42,357 nt of DNA from Clostridia bacterium. GTDB taxonomy: Bacteria; Bacillota; Clostridia; Oscillospirales; Acutalibacteraceae. Both the position numbers and the translations under genes were made by a program. Below, in pieces: positions 25,380 to 34,165 of this stretch. A model generated the notes under the pieces. It saw only the letters and a list, made by a program, of their open reading frames with translations. It did no database searches and had not been told where the DNA came from. Position 1 is the first letter of the stretch, and each line of letters starts with the position of its first letter. The stretch covers positions 1 to 42,357 of the forward strand of contig JAKSQQ010000004.1 in the NCBI GenBank assembly GCA_024404015.1, read 5' to 3'.

Positions 25380-25530
25380 TTCCCCGTACAATATGGGGTC
25401 CCCGACAAGTGATAACTTGTTGGGGAGAGGACGAGCAGCGGAGTGAATGAGAGTTCGCTTTTACGCGGGCGCGAATGATACGGAGCTTGTGAGGACGAGT
25501 GTTCATTCGTAAAACGACTTTCTTCACTCA
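25380..25530. repeat. Structured intergenic element with nested inverted repeats
   Basis: No ORF fits this stretch. CCCC/GGGG (25382-25398), then CCCCGACAAG (25400-25409) pairing with CTTGTTGGGG (25416-25425), then a long imperfect stem joining GAGTGAA (25441-25447) to TTCACTC (25523-25529) and CGCTTTTACG (25456-25465) to CGTAAAACG (25508-25516), with CGAATGA/TCATTCG inside. The style (GGGGTCCCCGACAAG..., AGGACGAGCAGCGG) resembles dispersed intergenic repeats of gut Clostridia, but copies elsewhere cannot be checked from one window. Confidence 0.5.
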
Positions 25531-25571
25531 AACTAATCTTCGCTACGCTTGAATCTGTCGGCGAAGAACGG

Positions 25572-25611
25572 AAAAACAACAAAAAATCGGGCTTACCCTT
25601 GGGGTAAGTCC
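25572..25611 (-). terminator. Terminator of the minus-strand run, overlapping the last stop codon
   Basis: On the minus strand GGACTTACCC (25611-25602) pairs with GGGTAAGCCC (25598-25589) with one mismatch, followed by GATTTTTTG. The stem includes the phosphatase stop codon TAA (25595-25593). Confidence 0.75.
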
Positions 25612-26309
25612 GTTATTTTACTTACTGCTTTATCTATTTCTTCATCGGTCAGTCCCGTGTGTTTAAGGAAATTACGGGTGCTGCCGAATTCATTATCAAT
25701 GTAATCGAGGATACATTCTATTGTTTTTCTTTCGGATTTGAATCTTGACAAATCCTGTTCCCAGATAAGTCCGGTGTTATTTCTGATTTCGTTTTCTATG
25801 TATCCGATAAATAAATCATAGGATATGGCGTAGTTTTCGACTATATCTTCACGGCTTACTCCCGCCTCGCTTAAAAGCAGAGCGGACAGTATTCCCGTTC
25901 TGTCCTTTCCGAGGAAACAATGAAACATAAACGGGCCGTCGATTTGACCTATGAGGCGGAATAAATCTCTGTACCCTTCCGAATAATCCTTCATGCTCAT
26001 TGCGTACATATCACAGAGGGGGATGTTTGACTTTGATAAAGCGGGATTGGCTTCAAGAAGAGAAATATGATAAAAGTCAAAATCGGGGTCATCGGCAAAA
26101 TTTGAGGGCCTGTCTTTTGCTTCCTCAATTCCTCTTAAATCAATTACGGTTTTAATACCCAGGTTTTTGAGAAGTGTCAAATCCTTTTCCGTGGGATTTC
26201 TGGGTATTCCGCATCGGAATGCAATGCCGTCACGGGTAAAGCCGCTTTTACATTTATAGCCGCCCAGATCACGGAAATTTATCAGATTGTCTCCGGAATA
26301 TATTTTCAT
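25593..26309 (-). CDS. Tyrosine/dual-specificity-type protein phosphatase
   Basis: 238 residues, the short form of the Tyr_phosphatase3 family. The N-terminal NFRDLGGY motif and the P-loop HCFLGKDRTG (C131, R137, CX5R) are intact, so the cysteine phosphatase mechanism is expected. Substrates may be phosphotyrosine proteins or phosphoinositide-like molecules, as for other bacterial members. The ATG overlaps the ricT stop (ATGA). It is the last gene before the terminator at 25572-25611, which overlaps its own stop codon. Confidence 0.9.
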   Translation of the reverse strand: MKIYSGDNLINFRDLGGYKCKSGFTRDGIAFRCGIPRNPTEKDLTLLKNLGIKTVIDLRGIEEAKDRPSNFADDPDFDFYHISLLEANPALSKSNIPLCDMYAMSMKDYSEGYRDLFRLIGQIDGPFMFHCFLGKDRTGILSALLLSEAGVSREDIVENYAISYDLFIGYIENEIRNNTGLIWEQDLSRFKSERKTIECILDYIDNEFGSTRNFLKHTGLTDEEIDKAVSKITDLPQG

Positions 26310-27172
26310 TCTTCTATGCTCCTGAGAGCTTCAAGCTCTTCCTTATTGACTTTTATCTGAACGTCCTTGAGGAGCTTGACGTCGTTTCTGTGATACATTC
26401 TGGGCATGCCGTTGGGGTTACTGTCAAGCTGTACCTTCAGTTTACCCGTAAGAAGTGAGCATTCGATTACCTTTCCCTGACCGTCTGCCGTTTTGATGAT
26501 TGCACCGGGCTTCGGTGTGATTTTAAGCAGATAGTCGTATGCGTCCTGCTCGTATTTCAGACAGCACATAAGTCTGCCGCAGGTACCGCTGATTTTACCG
26601 GGATTGAGGGAAAGACCCTGCTCTTTTGCCATTTTAATGGAAACGGGCTGGAAATTGCCCAGGAAACTGCTGCAGCAGAAGGGACGGCCGCAGATACCCA
26701 GACCGCCTATCATTTTTGCTTCATCTCTGACACCTATCTGGCGAAGCTCGATTCTCGTTCTGAATATGCTTGCAAGGTCCTTTACAAGCTCTCTGAAGTC
26801 AACTCTGCCGTCAGCGGTGAAATAAAAGAGGATTTTGCCTCTGTCAAAGGTATATTCCACGTCAACAAGACTCATTTCAAGGCCGTGGGCTTCAATTCTT
26901 TTACGACAAATATCAGCCGCATCCTTTTCCTTTTGCTTGTTTTCGTTATAGATTTTAACGTCGTTGTCGTTAGCGGGACGGATAATCTTCTTAAGGGGCT
27001 TTACAAGCTCCTCGTCGCTGACTTCCTTGTTCTCTATGGCAACCTCACCGCATTCGATACCTCTGACGGTCTCTACTATTGCGTGGTCACCCTTTTCAAA
27101 GGTCGTTCCGTTGGGGTCAAAGTAATAAACCTTGCCAACCTCCTTAAAACGGATACCTACTATTTCTGCCAT
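26306..27172 (-). CDS. ricT: RicT (YaaT), PSP1-domain regulatory iron-sulfur protein
   Basis: 288 residues, the usual length. The PSP1 domain carries the cysteine sets C161/C166/C167 (CGRPFCC) and C198/C203/C204 (CGRLMCC), known in B. subtilis RicT to help hold an Fe-S cluster in the RicAFT complex, which governs RNase Y-dependent mRNA processing. It follows holB by 3 nt, as is common in Firmicutes (holB-yaaT), and overlaps the phosphatase gene. RicA and RicF are not in the window. Confidence 0.92.
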   Translation of the reverse strand: MAEIVGIRFKEVGKVYYFDPNGTTFEKGDHAIVETVRGIECGEVAIENKEVSDEELVKPLKKIIRPANDNDVKIYNENKQKEKDAADICRKRIEAHGLEMSLVDVEYTFDRGKILFYFTADGRVDFRELVKDLASIFRTRIELRQIGVRDEAKMIGGLGICGRPFCCSSFLGNFQPVSIKMAKEQGLSLNPGKISGTCGRLMCCLKYEQDAYDYLLKITPKPGAIIKTADGQGKVIECSLLTGKLKVQLDSNPNGMPRMYHRNDVKLLKDVQIKVNKEELEALRSIEE

Positions 27173-27175
27173 AAA

Positions 27176-28066
27176 TTACTCCTGTTCCAGCGAGGCGGAT
27201 TTGAATAAAGTACACATTCTCGCTATGGTAAGATTAAGATTTGCGTTCTGCTTCAATGCTTCGGACAGCGTATTCACGTTATCGCAAAGTCGGAGCAGGG
27301 TATTTTTTGAAAGCTTCTTTGCAAGGACTTCGCACACCTCGGGACAGCTTTCGTCATCCGAAGCGTGATATTTGATTTTCAGTGCCTGCATGAAATAAGA
27401 ATTCATGATAGGCAGAGAATCGGCAAGAAGCTTTTGATTTTTGTCAAATACAGCCGAAGCAATTACCAGGTCATAGTGATTGTCACAGGTGAGAGCTTGG
27501 GCAACGGATTCGGCGGCATATTTCGGAGCATCGTCCTTGACTTCGCTCATTTCTCCGCCCAGAGAGTAAACTGCCGCCCGGGAAAGAATGGTGGGTAAAA
27601 ATACGGATTTGGTTGTGGTCAGCAGCATAAAGACTGTAAATCCCGGGGGCTCTTCAAGTATTTTGAGGAAAGCGTTTTGTCCTGCTTCGTTCATAAGCTG
27701 GGCTTCCTCAAGAATTATTATCTTGACGTTTGCTTCGTTTGGGATGATGTATGCCATATCCCGGACGTCGCGTATATATTCCACGTAATAGGATACGTTT
27801 TTGGATGTTTCTTTCTTTTTCGGCTGATGAATGAGAATGTCGGGATGGAATCCCATGGAGGCCTTTCTGCAATCGGAGCACTCTCCGCAAGGCCTTGAGT
27901 TTTCGTCTTCACAGACCAGGGCAAGGGAAATCCTCTTTGCAAGGTCAATTCTTTTTTCAGAGGAGCCGCCTTCAATGATTACGGCATGAGGAAATCTGCC
28001 GACTGAAAGAGACCTTTCAATCAGTTTTTCGGTAATATCGGATTTGTCAAAGCCCTTAATATTCAT
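27176..28066 (-). CDS. holB: DNA polymerase III subunit delta'
   Basis: 296 residues from the ATG at 28066, preferred over the longer in-frame start at 28111 because GGAG sits just before it and the N-terminus then matches the family. The AAA+ fold includes the zinc module C52/C60/C63/C66 (CGECSDC), Walker B-like IIILEEAQ and the QNAFLKILEEPP helix. The P-loop is degenerate (EGGSSEKR) and SRC reads SRA, as expected of the non-ATP-binding delta' clamp-loader subunit. The first 11 nt overlap the end of the queG-like gene. Confidence 0.9.
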   Translation of the reverse strand: MNIKGFDKSDITEKLIERSLSVGRFPHAVIIEGGSSEKRIDLAKRISLALVCEDENSRPCGECSDCRKASMGFHPDILIHQPKKKETSKNVSYYVEYIRDVRDMAYIIPNEANVKIIILEEAQLMNEAGQNAFLKILEEPPGFTVFMLLTTTKSVFLPTILSRAAVYSLGGEMSEVKDDAPKYAAESVAQALTCDNHYDLVIASAVFDKNQKLLADSLPIMNSYFMQALKIKYHASDDESCPEVCEVLAKKLSKNTLLRLCDNVNTLSEALKQNANLNLTIARMCTLFKSASLEQE

Positions 28067-28853
28067 CCTTACTCCTGATAATGCCGAGATTTCTTCTGAT
28101 GGTTTTTTCACCCCTCCAGGCGTATGCTCTGCCCTCTATGGGGGTATTGTCCTTAACCACGGGTATGGCGGTTGAAATAAATTCCTCTATGTCGGTGACT
28201 GATATTCCCTTGTTCAAAGGGCATACGTCCTGACATATATCGCATCCCCAGGCACAGCCGGATGATGCTATCATATTTATCTGCTGTCTTGTCAGTTCAC
28301 CCTTTTTCTGGGTAATATCCGACAGACAGCTTTCTTTATTTATGTGTGAAATATCTATTGCGTTGCCGGGGCAGGCGTCAACACATTTACCGCATCCCGT
28401 ACAATCCTTTATAATTCCGCCCGTTGACGGAATCACCATATCCGTGACTATTTCACCCAGGAATACGAATGAGCCGTAATCCTTTGTAATCAGCAGGGAA
28501 TTTCTGCCTCTTACACCTATTCCCGCCAGAGCGGCGGTCATTACCTCGGGAATTGGGGAATTATCCGCAAAGGGCTCAAATTCAAAGCCATTATATTTTC
28601 CTCTCAACTTTCCGACGGCTGATTTAAGCCGTGAAAGCACTATCCCGTGATAGTCGGCAGATATTGCATATTTTGATACGTTTGTATTTTTTGATATCTC
28701 ATCATCAAGCAGATAGGGAAACGCCATGATAATAACGGATTTTGCGTTTTTCGGCAATCTTTCCTTTGCCCTGCACGGTATGAGATTATCTTGTATCAGT
28801 TCAAACGAACATACCCCGTAAAGAGGGGATACTGCGTCAAGTATTTCTTTCAT
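28056..28853 (-). CDS. QueG-like epoxyqueuosine reductase, short form
   Basis: 265 residues. Two 4Fe-4S motifs are complete: C151-x2-C154-x2-C157-x3-C161 (CTGCGKCVDACP) and C200/C204/C207/C211 (GCDICQDVCP). D97 lies where QueG has its catalytic Asp. Standard QueG is about 100 residues longer with a C-terminal HEAT-like tail, and that tail is missing here. Likely role: cobalamin-dependent reduction of epoxyqueuosine in tRNA, but a different Fe-S reductase role is possible. Its ATG overlaps the AEC stop by 4 nt. Confidence 0.78.
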   Translation of the reverse strand: MKEILDAVSPLYGVCSFELIQDNLIPCRAKERLPKNAKSVIIMAFPYLLDDEISKNTNVSKYAISADYHGIVLSRLKSAVGKLRGKYNGFEFEPFADNSPIPEVMTAALAGIGVRGRNSLLITKDYGSFVFLGEIVTDMVIPSTGGIIKDCTGCGKCVDACPGNAIDISHINKESCLSDITQKKGELTRQQINMIASSGCAWGCDICQDVCPLNKGISVTDIEEFISTAIPVVKDNTPIEGRAYAWRGEKTIRRNLGIIRSKDEY

Positions 28854-29797
28854 TTTGCAAGTGCAATCATAACGGGTAGGGTTACGATTGAAATCAGACT
28901 GATTAACGCAACGCTCTGAGAAGCCAGAGAGGTGTTGCGGTCATATTTTGCAGAGAACATTATGGTGTTGTTGGCGCTGGGGGTTGAAGCGGCGATTATA
29001 AGGGTAAGTCCCAGCGCACCGCCTATGCCGGCAAGCTTTACGGCACCCATCATCACAAGGGGCATGGCAATCAGCTTGAAAAGGGCAACGCAGGGAATCC
29101 TCCATTGTCTGAATATGCTTCTGAAATTCGTGTTGGACATATACGTGCCGAAAATCAGCATGGCAAGGGGCGAATTCATGGATGCAATGGATTCCACCGG
29201 GGACATTACCATATTGGGAAGCTCAAATCCCAGCTTGTGCTTGAGTATGAAAACCGGCAGACCCGCAAAAACAGGAAGTACACCGGGATTGAGTATGAGC
29301 TTTTTGAAATCAATTTTTGCTTTTCCCTCTGTTTTACCTGCGTTCATGATGTAAACGCCGTGTGTAAAATTGAATATCTGGAAGGAAATAATAACGGCGG
29401 AGCAATAGAACACGCCCTCGTTTCCGATAACCGCATTCACAAGGGGAAGTCCCATGTATCCGCAGTTGCCGTAAATTGCGGCAAACTTATACACGGACCT
29501 GTCCTCGGGAACGGATTTATTGAAAAACAGAGAAACGGCGCCTGCCGCCGCGGCGTGCATGAGCAGACCGCATCCCACGGCAATGAAAAGTCCTTTAAGA
29601 TGCTCTTCGCTGTATTCAAGAGTGAAAAAGCTTTCAAGTATTTTGGCGGGTGTAATGACATAAAACAGCAGGTCGGTACACGCCTTACCCGTTTTTTCCG
29701 TATATATGCCCGTTTTATCGGCAATAATTCCGATGACCGCCATTATGTAAAGTATCGCAACCTGCTCGGCTGCAATGAGCATATTCTGTAAAAACAT
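28850..29797 (-). CDS. AEC-family transporter (auxin efflux carrier type)
   Basis: 315 residues with about 10 predicted TM helices in two inverted halves, as for AEC permeases (PF03547). Segments such as YGNCGYMGLPL and the C-terminal ASTPSANNTIMFS are characteristic. The substrate is unknown; bacterial members move malate, other organic anions or hydrophobic metabolites. It starts directly after the stop of the preceding membrane protein gene (0 nt gap) and overlaps the queG-like gene. Confidence 0.88.
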   Translation of the reverse strand: MFLQNMLIAAEQVAILYIMAVIGIIADKTGIYTEKTGKACTDLLFYVITPAKILESFFTLEYSEEHLKGLFIAVGCGLLMHAAAAGAVSLFFNKSVPEDRSVYKFAAIYGNCGYMGLPLVNAVIGNEGVFYCSAVIISFQIFNFTHGVYIMNAGKTEGKAKIDFKKLILNPGVLPVFAGLPVFILKHKLGFELPNMVMSPVESIASMNSPLAMLIFGTYMSNTNFRSIFRQWRIPCVALFKLIAMPLVMMGAVKLAGIGGALGLTLIIAASTPSANNTIMFSAKYDRNTSLASQSVALISLISIVTLPVMIALAK

Positions 29798-30706
29798 TTA
29801 CTCTACCTGCGATTTGTTTTCTTCCTCTGTGTTTGCGGGTTCTTCAATAACGTTTGAGATTTTGGGAACAATTCTCGTAAGTACGGTGGCAATTGCGAAA
29901 AGGGAAATCGCAAGGTCACTTACATCAGCATAGGTAAGCACGGACATGAGCTCCTGCTTACCGGTAAGAACGAGTACTGCTCTGGGAATGAAGCAGTTGA
30001 GAGCCACAAGAGCACCTGCAAGACCGAAGCCTACGATACGCCATTCGCAGCCCTCCCCGTTTACGCCCGAATTTACCTGGGCAAACGCCATGAAGAAAAG
30101 GATGAAGAATGAGGTGGAAATCATTGTAAGGGCAAGGTCGGAAACACGAAGATAGCTTACGGTAATGGTGATTTTGTAGATAATTCTCATTATTGTCCAC
30201 ATAACGGGAGAAAGGGAGAGAATTTTAAGCTTGTCGGGTGCTTTACCCGTAATAAAGCTTATCGCAAGCACACCGAAGAATACTGCGGATAAAATACCGA
30301 AAATAAGTCCCATGCTCAGTATGATGTCCGTCATTTTTCCTGCGGCTGTTGAAGAAACGAAATATACGGTTATATCAACGTCTTTAAGAGAAAAGTCCTT
30401 GATTGCACTCCAAAGAACTGCAATGGCGGTCACACCGGAAAGCACACCGCAGCCGGGAAGCTTTTTGGCTTTTGTCTCGAGTGAAATATTCTTTCTGCTC
30501 ATGAATGCCGACGCCAGCAGATAAACCGAGGCAACTGCAAGAATGGCAATATAAATGAATATACCTACATTCAGTTCCTTATAGAAACCGGTATATTCCT
30601 CAATGCTTTTGAGGTGCTGAAGGGTACGCAGAGGCAAAGTCAGTACGAGTGCCGCCGCCAGGATGATTGCTTCAAATGTGAATTTGGATTTTGTTTTGTT
30701 TTCCAT
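29798..30706 (-). CDS. Multi-spanning membrane protein of unknown function
   Basis: 302 residues. About eight hydrophobic helices are visible (near 11-25, 46-68, 88-105, 130-155, 168-185, 195-215, 228-250 and 262-280), with a charged N-terminus and an acidic soluble C-terminal tail rich in Glu and Asn. No catalytic motif or known family was recognised. It lies between citrate synthase (12 nt) and the AEC gene (0 nt), so it is part of the same run. A transporter-associated or envelope function is only a guess. Confidence 0.75.
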   Translation of the reverse strand: MENKTKSKFTFEAIILAAALVLTLPLRTLQHLKSIEEYTGFYKELNVGIFIYIAILAVASVYLLASAFMSRKNISLETKAKKLPGCGVLSGVTAIAVLWSAIKDFSLKDVDITVYFVSSTAAGKMTDIILSMGLIFGILSAVFFGVLAISFITGKAPDKLKILSLSPVMWTIMRIIYKITITVSYLRVSDLALTMISTSFFILFFMAFAQVNSGVNGEGCEWRIVGFGLAGALVALNCFIPRAVLVLTGKQELMSVLTYADVSDLAISLFAIATVLTRIVPKISNVIEEPANTEEENKSQVE

Positions 30707-30718
30707 GGTAACTGCCTC

Positions 30719-32083
30719 TTATCTGTCGGAAATGGGAACGTAGGAAGTTTTGGTGTTGACGTTCTTGTAAGCGGGTCTGATGATTCTGCCGCCGGTAAGG
30801 ATTTCTTCAATTCTGTGGGCTGACCAGCCGGAAATTCTGGCACAGGTGAATATGGGGGTAAACAAATCCTCGGGTACGCGAAGAATCTTATAGATAAGAC
30901 CGGAATAAAGGTCGACGTTTGCGCAAACGGGCTTGTCACTGCCCTTGATTTCGGCAAAGATTTCGGGAGTGTTCTTTTCAATCAGATTGATAAGACGGAA
31001 TTCATCCTCATATTCCGTTCCGGGAGCAAATTCAGCCGCCTTACGTTTGAGAATTTTTGCTCTGGGGTCAGAAAGGGTGTAAACCGCGTGTCCCATGCCG
31101 TAAATAAGGCCCGAGCCGTCACCCGCTTCTTTTTTAATGATTTTGGCAATGTAATCTCTGATCATGGCTTCGTCGGTTAAATCGGAAACGTTTTCTTTGA
31201 AATAGTCAAGCATTTCGGATACCTTTTTGTTGGCACCGCCGTGCTTGGGACCCTTGAGAGCGCCGATACCTGCGGCAATTGCGGAATAGGTGTCCGTACC
31301 GCTTGATGAAAGCACTCTGGTGGCAAAGGCGGAGTTATTACCGCCGCCGTGCTCTGCCTGAAGAATAAGGCATAAGTCAAGGAGCTTTGCTTCTTCATCC
31401 GTAAAGGTCTTGTCGCCTCTTATAGAGCGGAGTATTGTCTGGGCTGTGGTAAATTCGGGCTTGAGCTGATGGATATACATACTCTTGTGATAAAACTGCC
31501 TTCTCTTTACCTGGTAGGCGTAAGCCATAATGGGAGGAAGCTGCGCTATAATATGAACGCTCTGTCTGATAACGTTTTCAAGACTTGTTGAGTCGGGATT
31601 TTCATCGTAGGAATAAAGAGCCAGTACGGAACGGGCCATTTTATTCATGATATCTCTTGAGGGAGCTTTCATAATCATATCCTCGATGAAATCATCGGGA
31701 AGCTCACGGCAGGCGGAGAGAATACTCTTGAAATTATCCAGCTCCTTGATTGAAGGAAGCTTACCCAAAAGCAGAAGGAAAACCACTTCTTCAAATCCGA
31801 AACGGTTTTCTGTTTCGCACGCCTTTACGATATCCTCAACGTTGATTCCGCGATACGTAAGGTGGCCGTCCATGGGTACTCTTTCGCCGTCTATCATATA
31901 GTAGCCCTCAACGGAGCAAACCCTTGTCATACCCGCCATAACGCCGGTACCGTCTGCGTTTCTCAGACCTCTCTTGACGTTATAGTTGTTGTATGAATCG
32001 GGGTTAATGTAGTTGTTGTTCAGTATTTGGTCTTTGTAAAGTGATAACTCGCTTTCGGAAACCTTGGATTCAATGATGGACAT
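30719..32083 (-). CDS. gltA: Citrate synthase
   Basis: 454 residues. The start at 32083 has AGGA 8 nt upstream; a longer in-frame reading to 32137 has no such site. Catalytic residues are all present: H245 (EHGGGNNS), H281 (PKHGGAN), H332 (MGHAVY), and D391 (NVDLYSG). It condenses acetyl-CoA and oxaloacetate to citrate. The extended N-terminus (~70 residues before the RGI motif) fits the longer Clostridia form. Its place between a phosphatase and glycogen genes is not a normal TCA context, and no aconitase or isocitrate dehydrogenase is nearby. Confidence 0.93.
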   Translation of the reverse strand: MSIIESKVSESELSLYKDQILNNNYINPDSYNNYNVKRGLRNADGTGVMAGMTRVCSVEGYYMIDGERVPMDGHLTYRGINVEDIVKACETENRFGFEEVVFLLLLGKLPSIKELDNFKSILSACRELPDDFIEDMIMKAPSRDIMNKMARSVLALYSYDENPDSTSLENVIRQSVHIIAQLPPIMAYAYQVKRRQFYHKSMYIHQLKPEFTTAQTILRSIRGDKTFTDEEAKLLDLCLILQAEHGGGNNSAFATRVLSSSGTDTYSAIAAGIGALKGPKHGGANKKVSEMLDYFKENVSDLTDEAMIRDYIAKIIKKEAGDGSGLIYGMGHAVYTLSDPRAKILKRKAAEFAPGTEYEDEFRLINLIEKNTPEIFAEIKGSDKPVCANVDLYSGLIYKILRVPEDLFTPIFTCARISGWSAHRIEEILTGGRIIRPAYKNVNTKTSYVPISDR

Positions 32084-32114
32084 AGTTTTTCCTGACTTTC
32101 TGTTTTCTGTGATA

Positions 32115-32723
32115 TTATTCCGAAGGTAATTCGGCAAAAACCTCCAGCTTTCTGTTTCTCATCCACAGAGCCGTATCTCCGCGAAGAGAGAAGCCGCAGC
32201 AGTTGGGAGTCATCCATTGATGCATGGGTGCTTCGGGAATGCCGTACGCGGAAAGGATTGCTCCTATGACTCCGCCGTGGGTGATGATTGCGGTTTCATA
32301 TACTCCGCTTTTCATCATGCCGTCTACTATTTTTTCAAAGGCGGCACAGACTCTCTGCCCGAAGGCGTTACTGCTTTCGCCGAAGGGGGGAGCAGACCTG
32401 CCCGCAAGCCAGGCGGAGAAATCCTCGTTGCCGGAAAGCTCCTCGGCGGTTTTATTTTCAAATTCACCGAAATTACATTCGATGAGGGAATCGATGACCA
32501 GTGCTTCCTTATCGGGATAAAGAATTTTTGCGGTTTCGGTGCATCTTTTAAGCGGACTTGTAAACACCGCTTCCGCATACGGATATCTCATTTCATCCCG
32601 CATCTGAATAAGCTGTGCTTTTCCCTCTTCGGAAAGGGGTACGTCGGTGTGACCGATGTATCTGCCCTCGGTTGCTCCCTCGGGCAGAGCGTGTCTGATT
32701 AAATGTATCTGATAACTTCTCAT
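32115..32723 (-). CDS. Histidine phosphatase family protein (phosphoglycerate-mutase-like)
   Basis: 202 residues from the ATG at 32723, which begins 1 nt after the glgA stop. The active site is complete: R10-H11 (LIRHALPEG), R60, E82 and H149 (ITHGG). Members hydrolyse phosphomonoesters, such as alpha-ribazole phosphate, sugar phosphates or phosphoglycerate. Its position directly behind glgA suggests a sugar-phosphate substrate, but that is inference. CobC-like activity cannot be excluded, and no cobalamin genes are near. Confidence 0.87.
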   Translation of the reverse strand: MRSYQIHLIRHALPEGATEGRYIGHTDVPLSEEGKAQLIQMRDEMRYPYAEAVFTSPLKRCTETAKILYPDKEALVIDSLIECNFGEFENKTAEELSGNEDFSAWLAGRSAPPFGESSNAFGQRVCAAFEKIVDGMMKSGVYETAIITHGGVIGAILSAYGIPEAPMHQWMTPNCCGFSLRGDTALWMRNRKLEVFAELPSE

Positions 32724-32724
32724 A

Positions 32725-34143
32725 TTAAAGAATCGAATTGTAAAGTGAAATGTATTCTTTTGCGGATTTGCCCCAGCTGTTATCACACTTCAGGGCTCTT
32801 TCAACAAGCACCTTGCGAAGGTCCTTATCGTTGTATGCGGCAATCGCTCTCTGAATTGCGTTGAGCATATCAAAGGCGTCATAGCTCTTAAAGGTGAAGC
32901 CATTGCCCTTACCGTCACCGCTGTCGGTGATGGTGTCCTTAAGACCGCCGGTTTCTCTTACGATGGGCAGAGTGCCGTATCTGAGAGCAACCATCTGGGA
33001 AAGACCGCAGGGCTCACTCTTTGACGGCATGAGGAATAAATCGGAGCCGGCATAAATCTTGCGTGCCATGTCGGGAATGAAGCCCAGACGAAGCCCTACC
33101 TTATCGGGATAACGGGCGGCGATTTCCTTGAAGAATGCTTCATATTCCCAGTCACCTGAGCCCAGGATGATGACCTGAACGTCGGAGGAGTCAACCAGAT
33201 CGTAAAGAATCCTCTTTACAAGGTCAAAGCCCTTGTGGGAAACAAGACGGGAAATGATGGAAATAACGGGTGTATCGGGCTTTACGGGCAGGCCGAAAAG
33301 CTCCTGGAGAGCCGCTTTATTCTTTGCTTTGCCGGAGAAATCCTTTGCGGAATAGTTATAGAAAATATTTTTATCCGTTTCGGGATTGTAGCCGTCAACG
33401 TCAATACCGTTGAGAATGCCCGAAAGCTTACTGCTTCTGTCCTTGAGAATGGGATGAAGTCCGTGGCTGAACCAGGGGTCAAGAATTTCCTGGGCATAAG
33501 TGTTGCTGACGGTGGTAACCTTGTGGGCGCATTCAATGGCACCCTTCATAAGGTTGATGTTTCCGCCGAAATCAACAAGACTGATATGCTCTTCACCCAG
33601 ACCGAATACGTCACCGAGGATTTCACTGCCGTAAATTCCCTGATACTGAATGTTATGAATGGTGAATACGGTCTTGATACCGGTGTAACCCTCTTTTGCT
33701 GCATAGAAGGTTGAATAATAAACGGGAATAAGTGCCGTCTGCCAGTCGTTGCAATGAATGATATCGGGCTTGAAATCAATATAGGGAAGCACTTCAAGGA
33801 CGGCTCTTGCAAAGAAAGCGAATCTTTCACCGTCATCGTAGTGACCGTAGAGCATATTTCTCTTGAAATAGTATTCGTTGTCAAGCAGGTAATAGGTGAC
33901 ACCGTTTGCCTTTGCCTCAAAAATACCGCAGTACTGTCTGCGCCATGAAACGGGAACCATAATGCTTGTGATAAACGTCATTGTTGAACGCAGCTCGTCG
34001 CTGATTGTACCGTAAAGGGGCATGATGACTCTGCAGTTTACTTTCTTTTTACGCAGGGCAGCGGGAAGGGAACCGGCTACGTCTGCAAGACCGCCGCTTG
34101 CTGCAAAGGGAAGAGCTTCACTTGCTGCATATAATACCTTCAT
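32725..34143 (-). CDS. glgA: Glycogen synthase (GT5)
   Basis: 472 residues, typical length. Both Rossmann halves are present with R299 and K304 (RLVSHKG) and E377 (EPCGLSQ) of the C-terminal donor site, plus IHNIQYQG. It extends alpha-1,4-glucan from ADP-glucose. The N-terminal donor loop, usually K-x-G-G, reads A-S-G-G (15-18), so the usual Lys is Ala. It is the fifth gene of the glg run, 22 nt after the small membrane protein gene and 1 nt before the histidine phosphatase gene. Confidence 0.95.
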   Translation of the reverse strand: MKVLYAASEALPFAASGGLADVAGSLPAALRKKKVNCRVIMPLYGTISDELRSTMTFITSIMVPVSWRRQYCGIFEAKANGVTYYLLDNEYYFKRNMLYGHYDDGERFAFFARAVLEVLPYIDFKPDIIHCNDWQTALIPVYYSTFYAAKEGYTGIKTVFTIHNIQYQGIYGSEILGDVFGLGEEHISLVDFGGNINLMKGAIECAHKVTTVSNTYAQEILDPWFSHGLHPILKDRSSKLSGILNGIDVDGYNPETDKNIFYNYSAKDFSGKAKNKAALQELFGLPVKPDTPVISIISRLVSHKGFDLVKRILYDLVDSSDVQVIILGSGDWEYEAFFKEIAARYPDKVGLRLGFIPDMARKIYAGSDLFLMPSKSEPCGLSQMVALRYGTLPIVRETGGLKDTITDSGDGKGNGFTFKSYDAFDMLNAIQRAIAAYNDKDLRKVLVERALKCDNSWGKSAKEYISLYNSIL

Positions 34144-34165
34144 ATTCTCACCTTGATACCTTTCT

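Noticed and set aside
27176-28111. Longer start for holB at 28111
   Set aside because: The extra 15 residues have no SD and lie within the queG-like gene; the ATG at 28066 has GGAG and matches family length.
29105-29791. Long plus-strand ORF opposite the AEC transporter
   Set aside because: It lies wholly opposite a well-supported transporter gene, has no SD and its product has no membrane or domain pattern.
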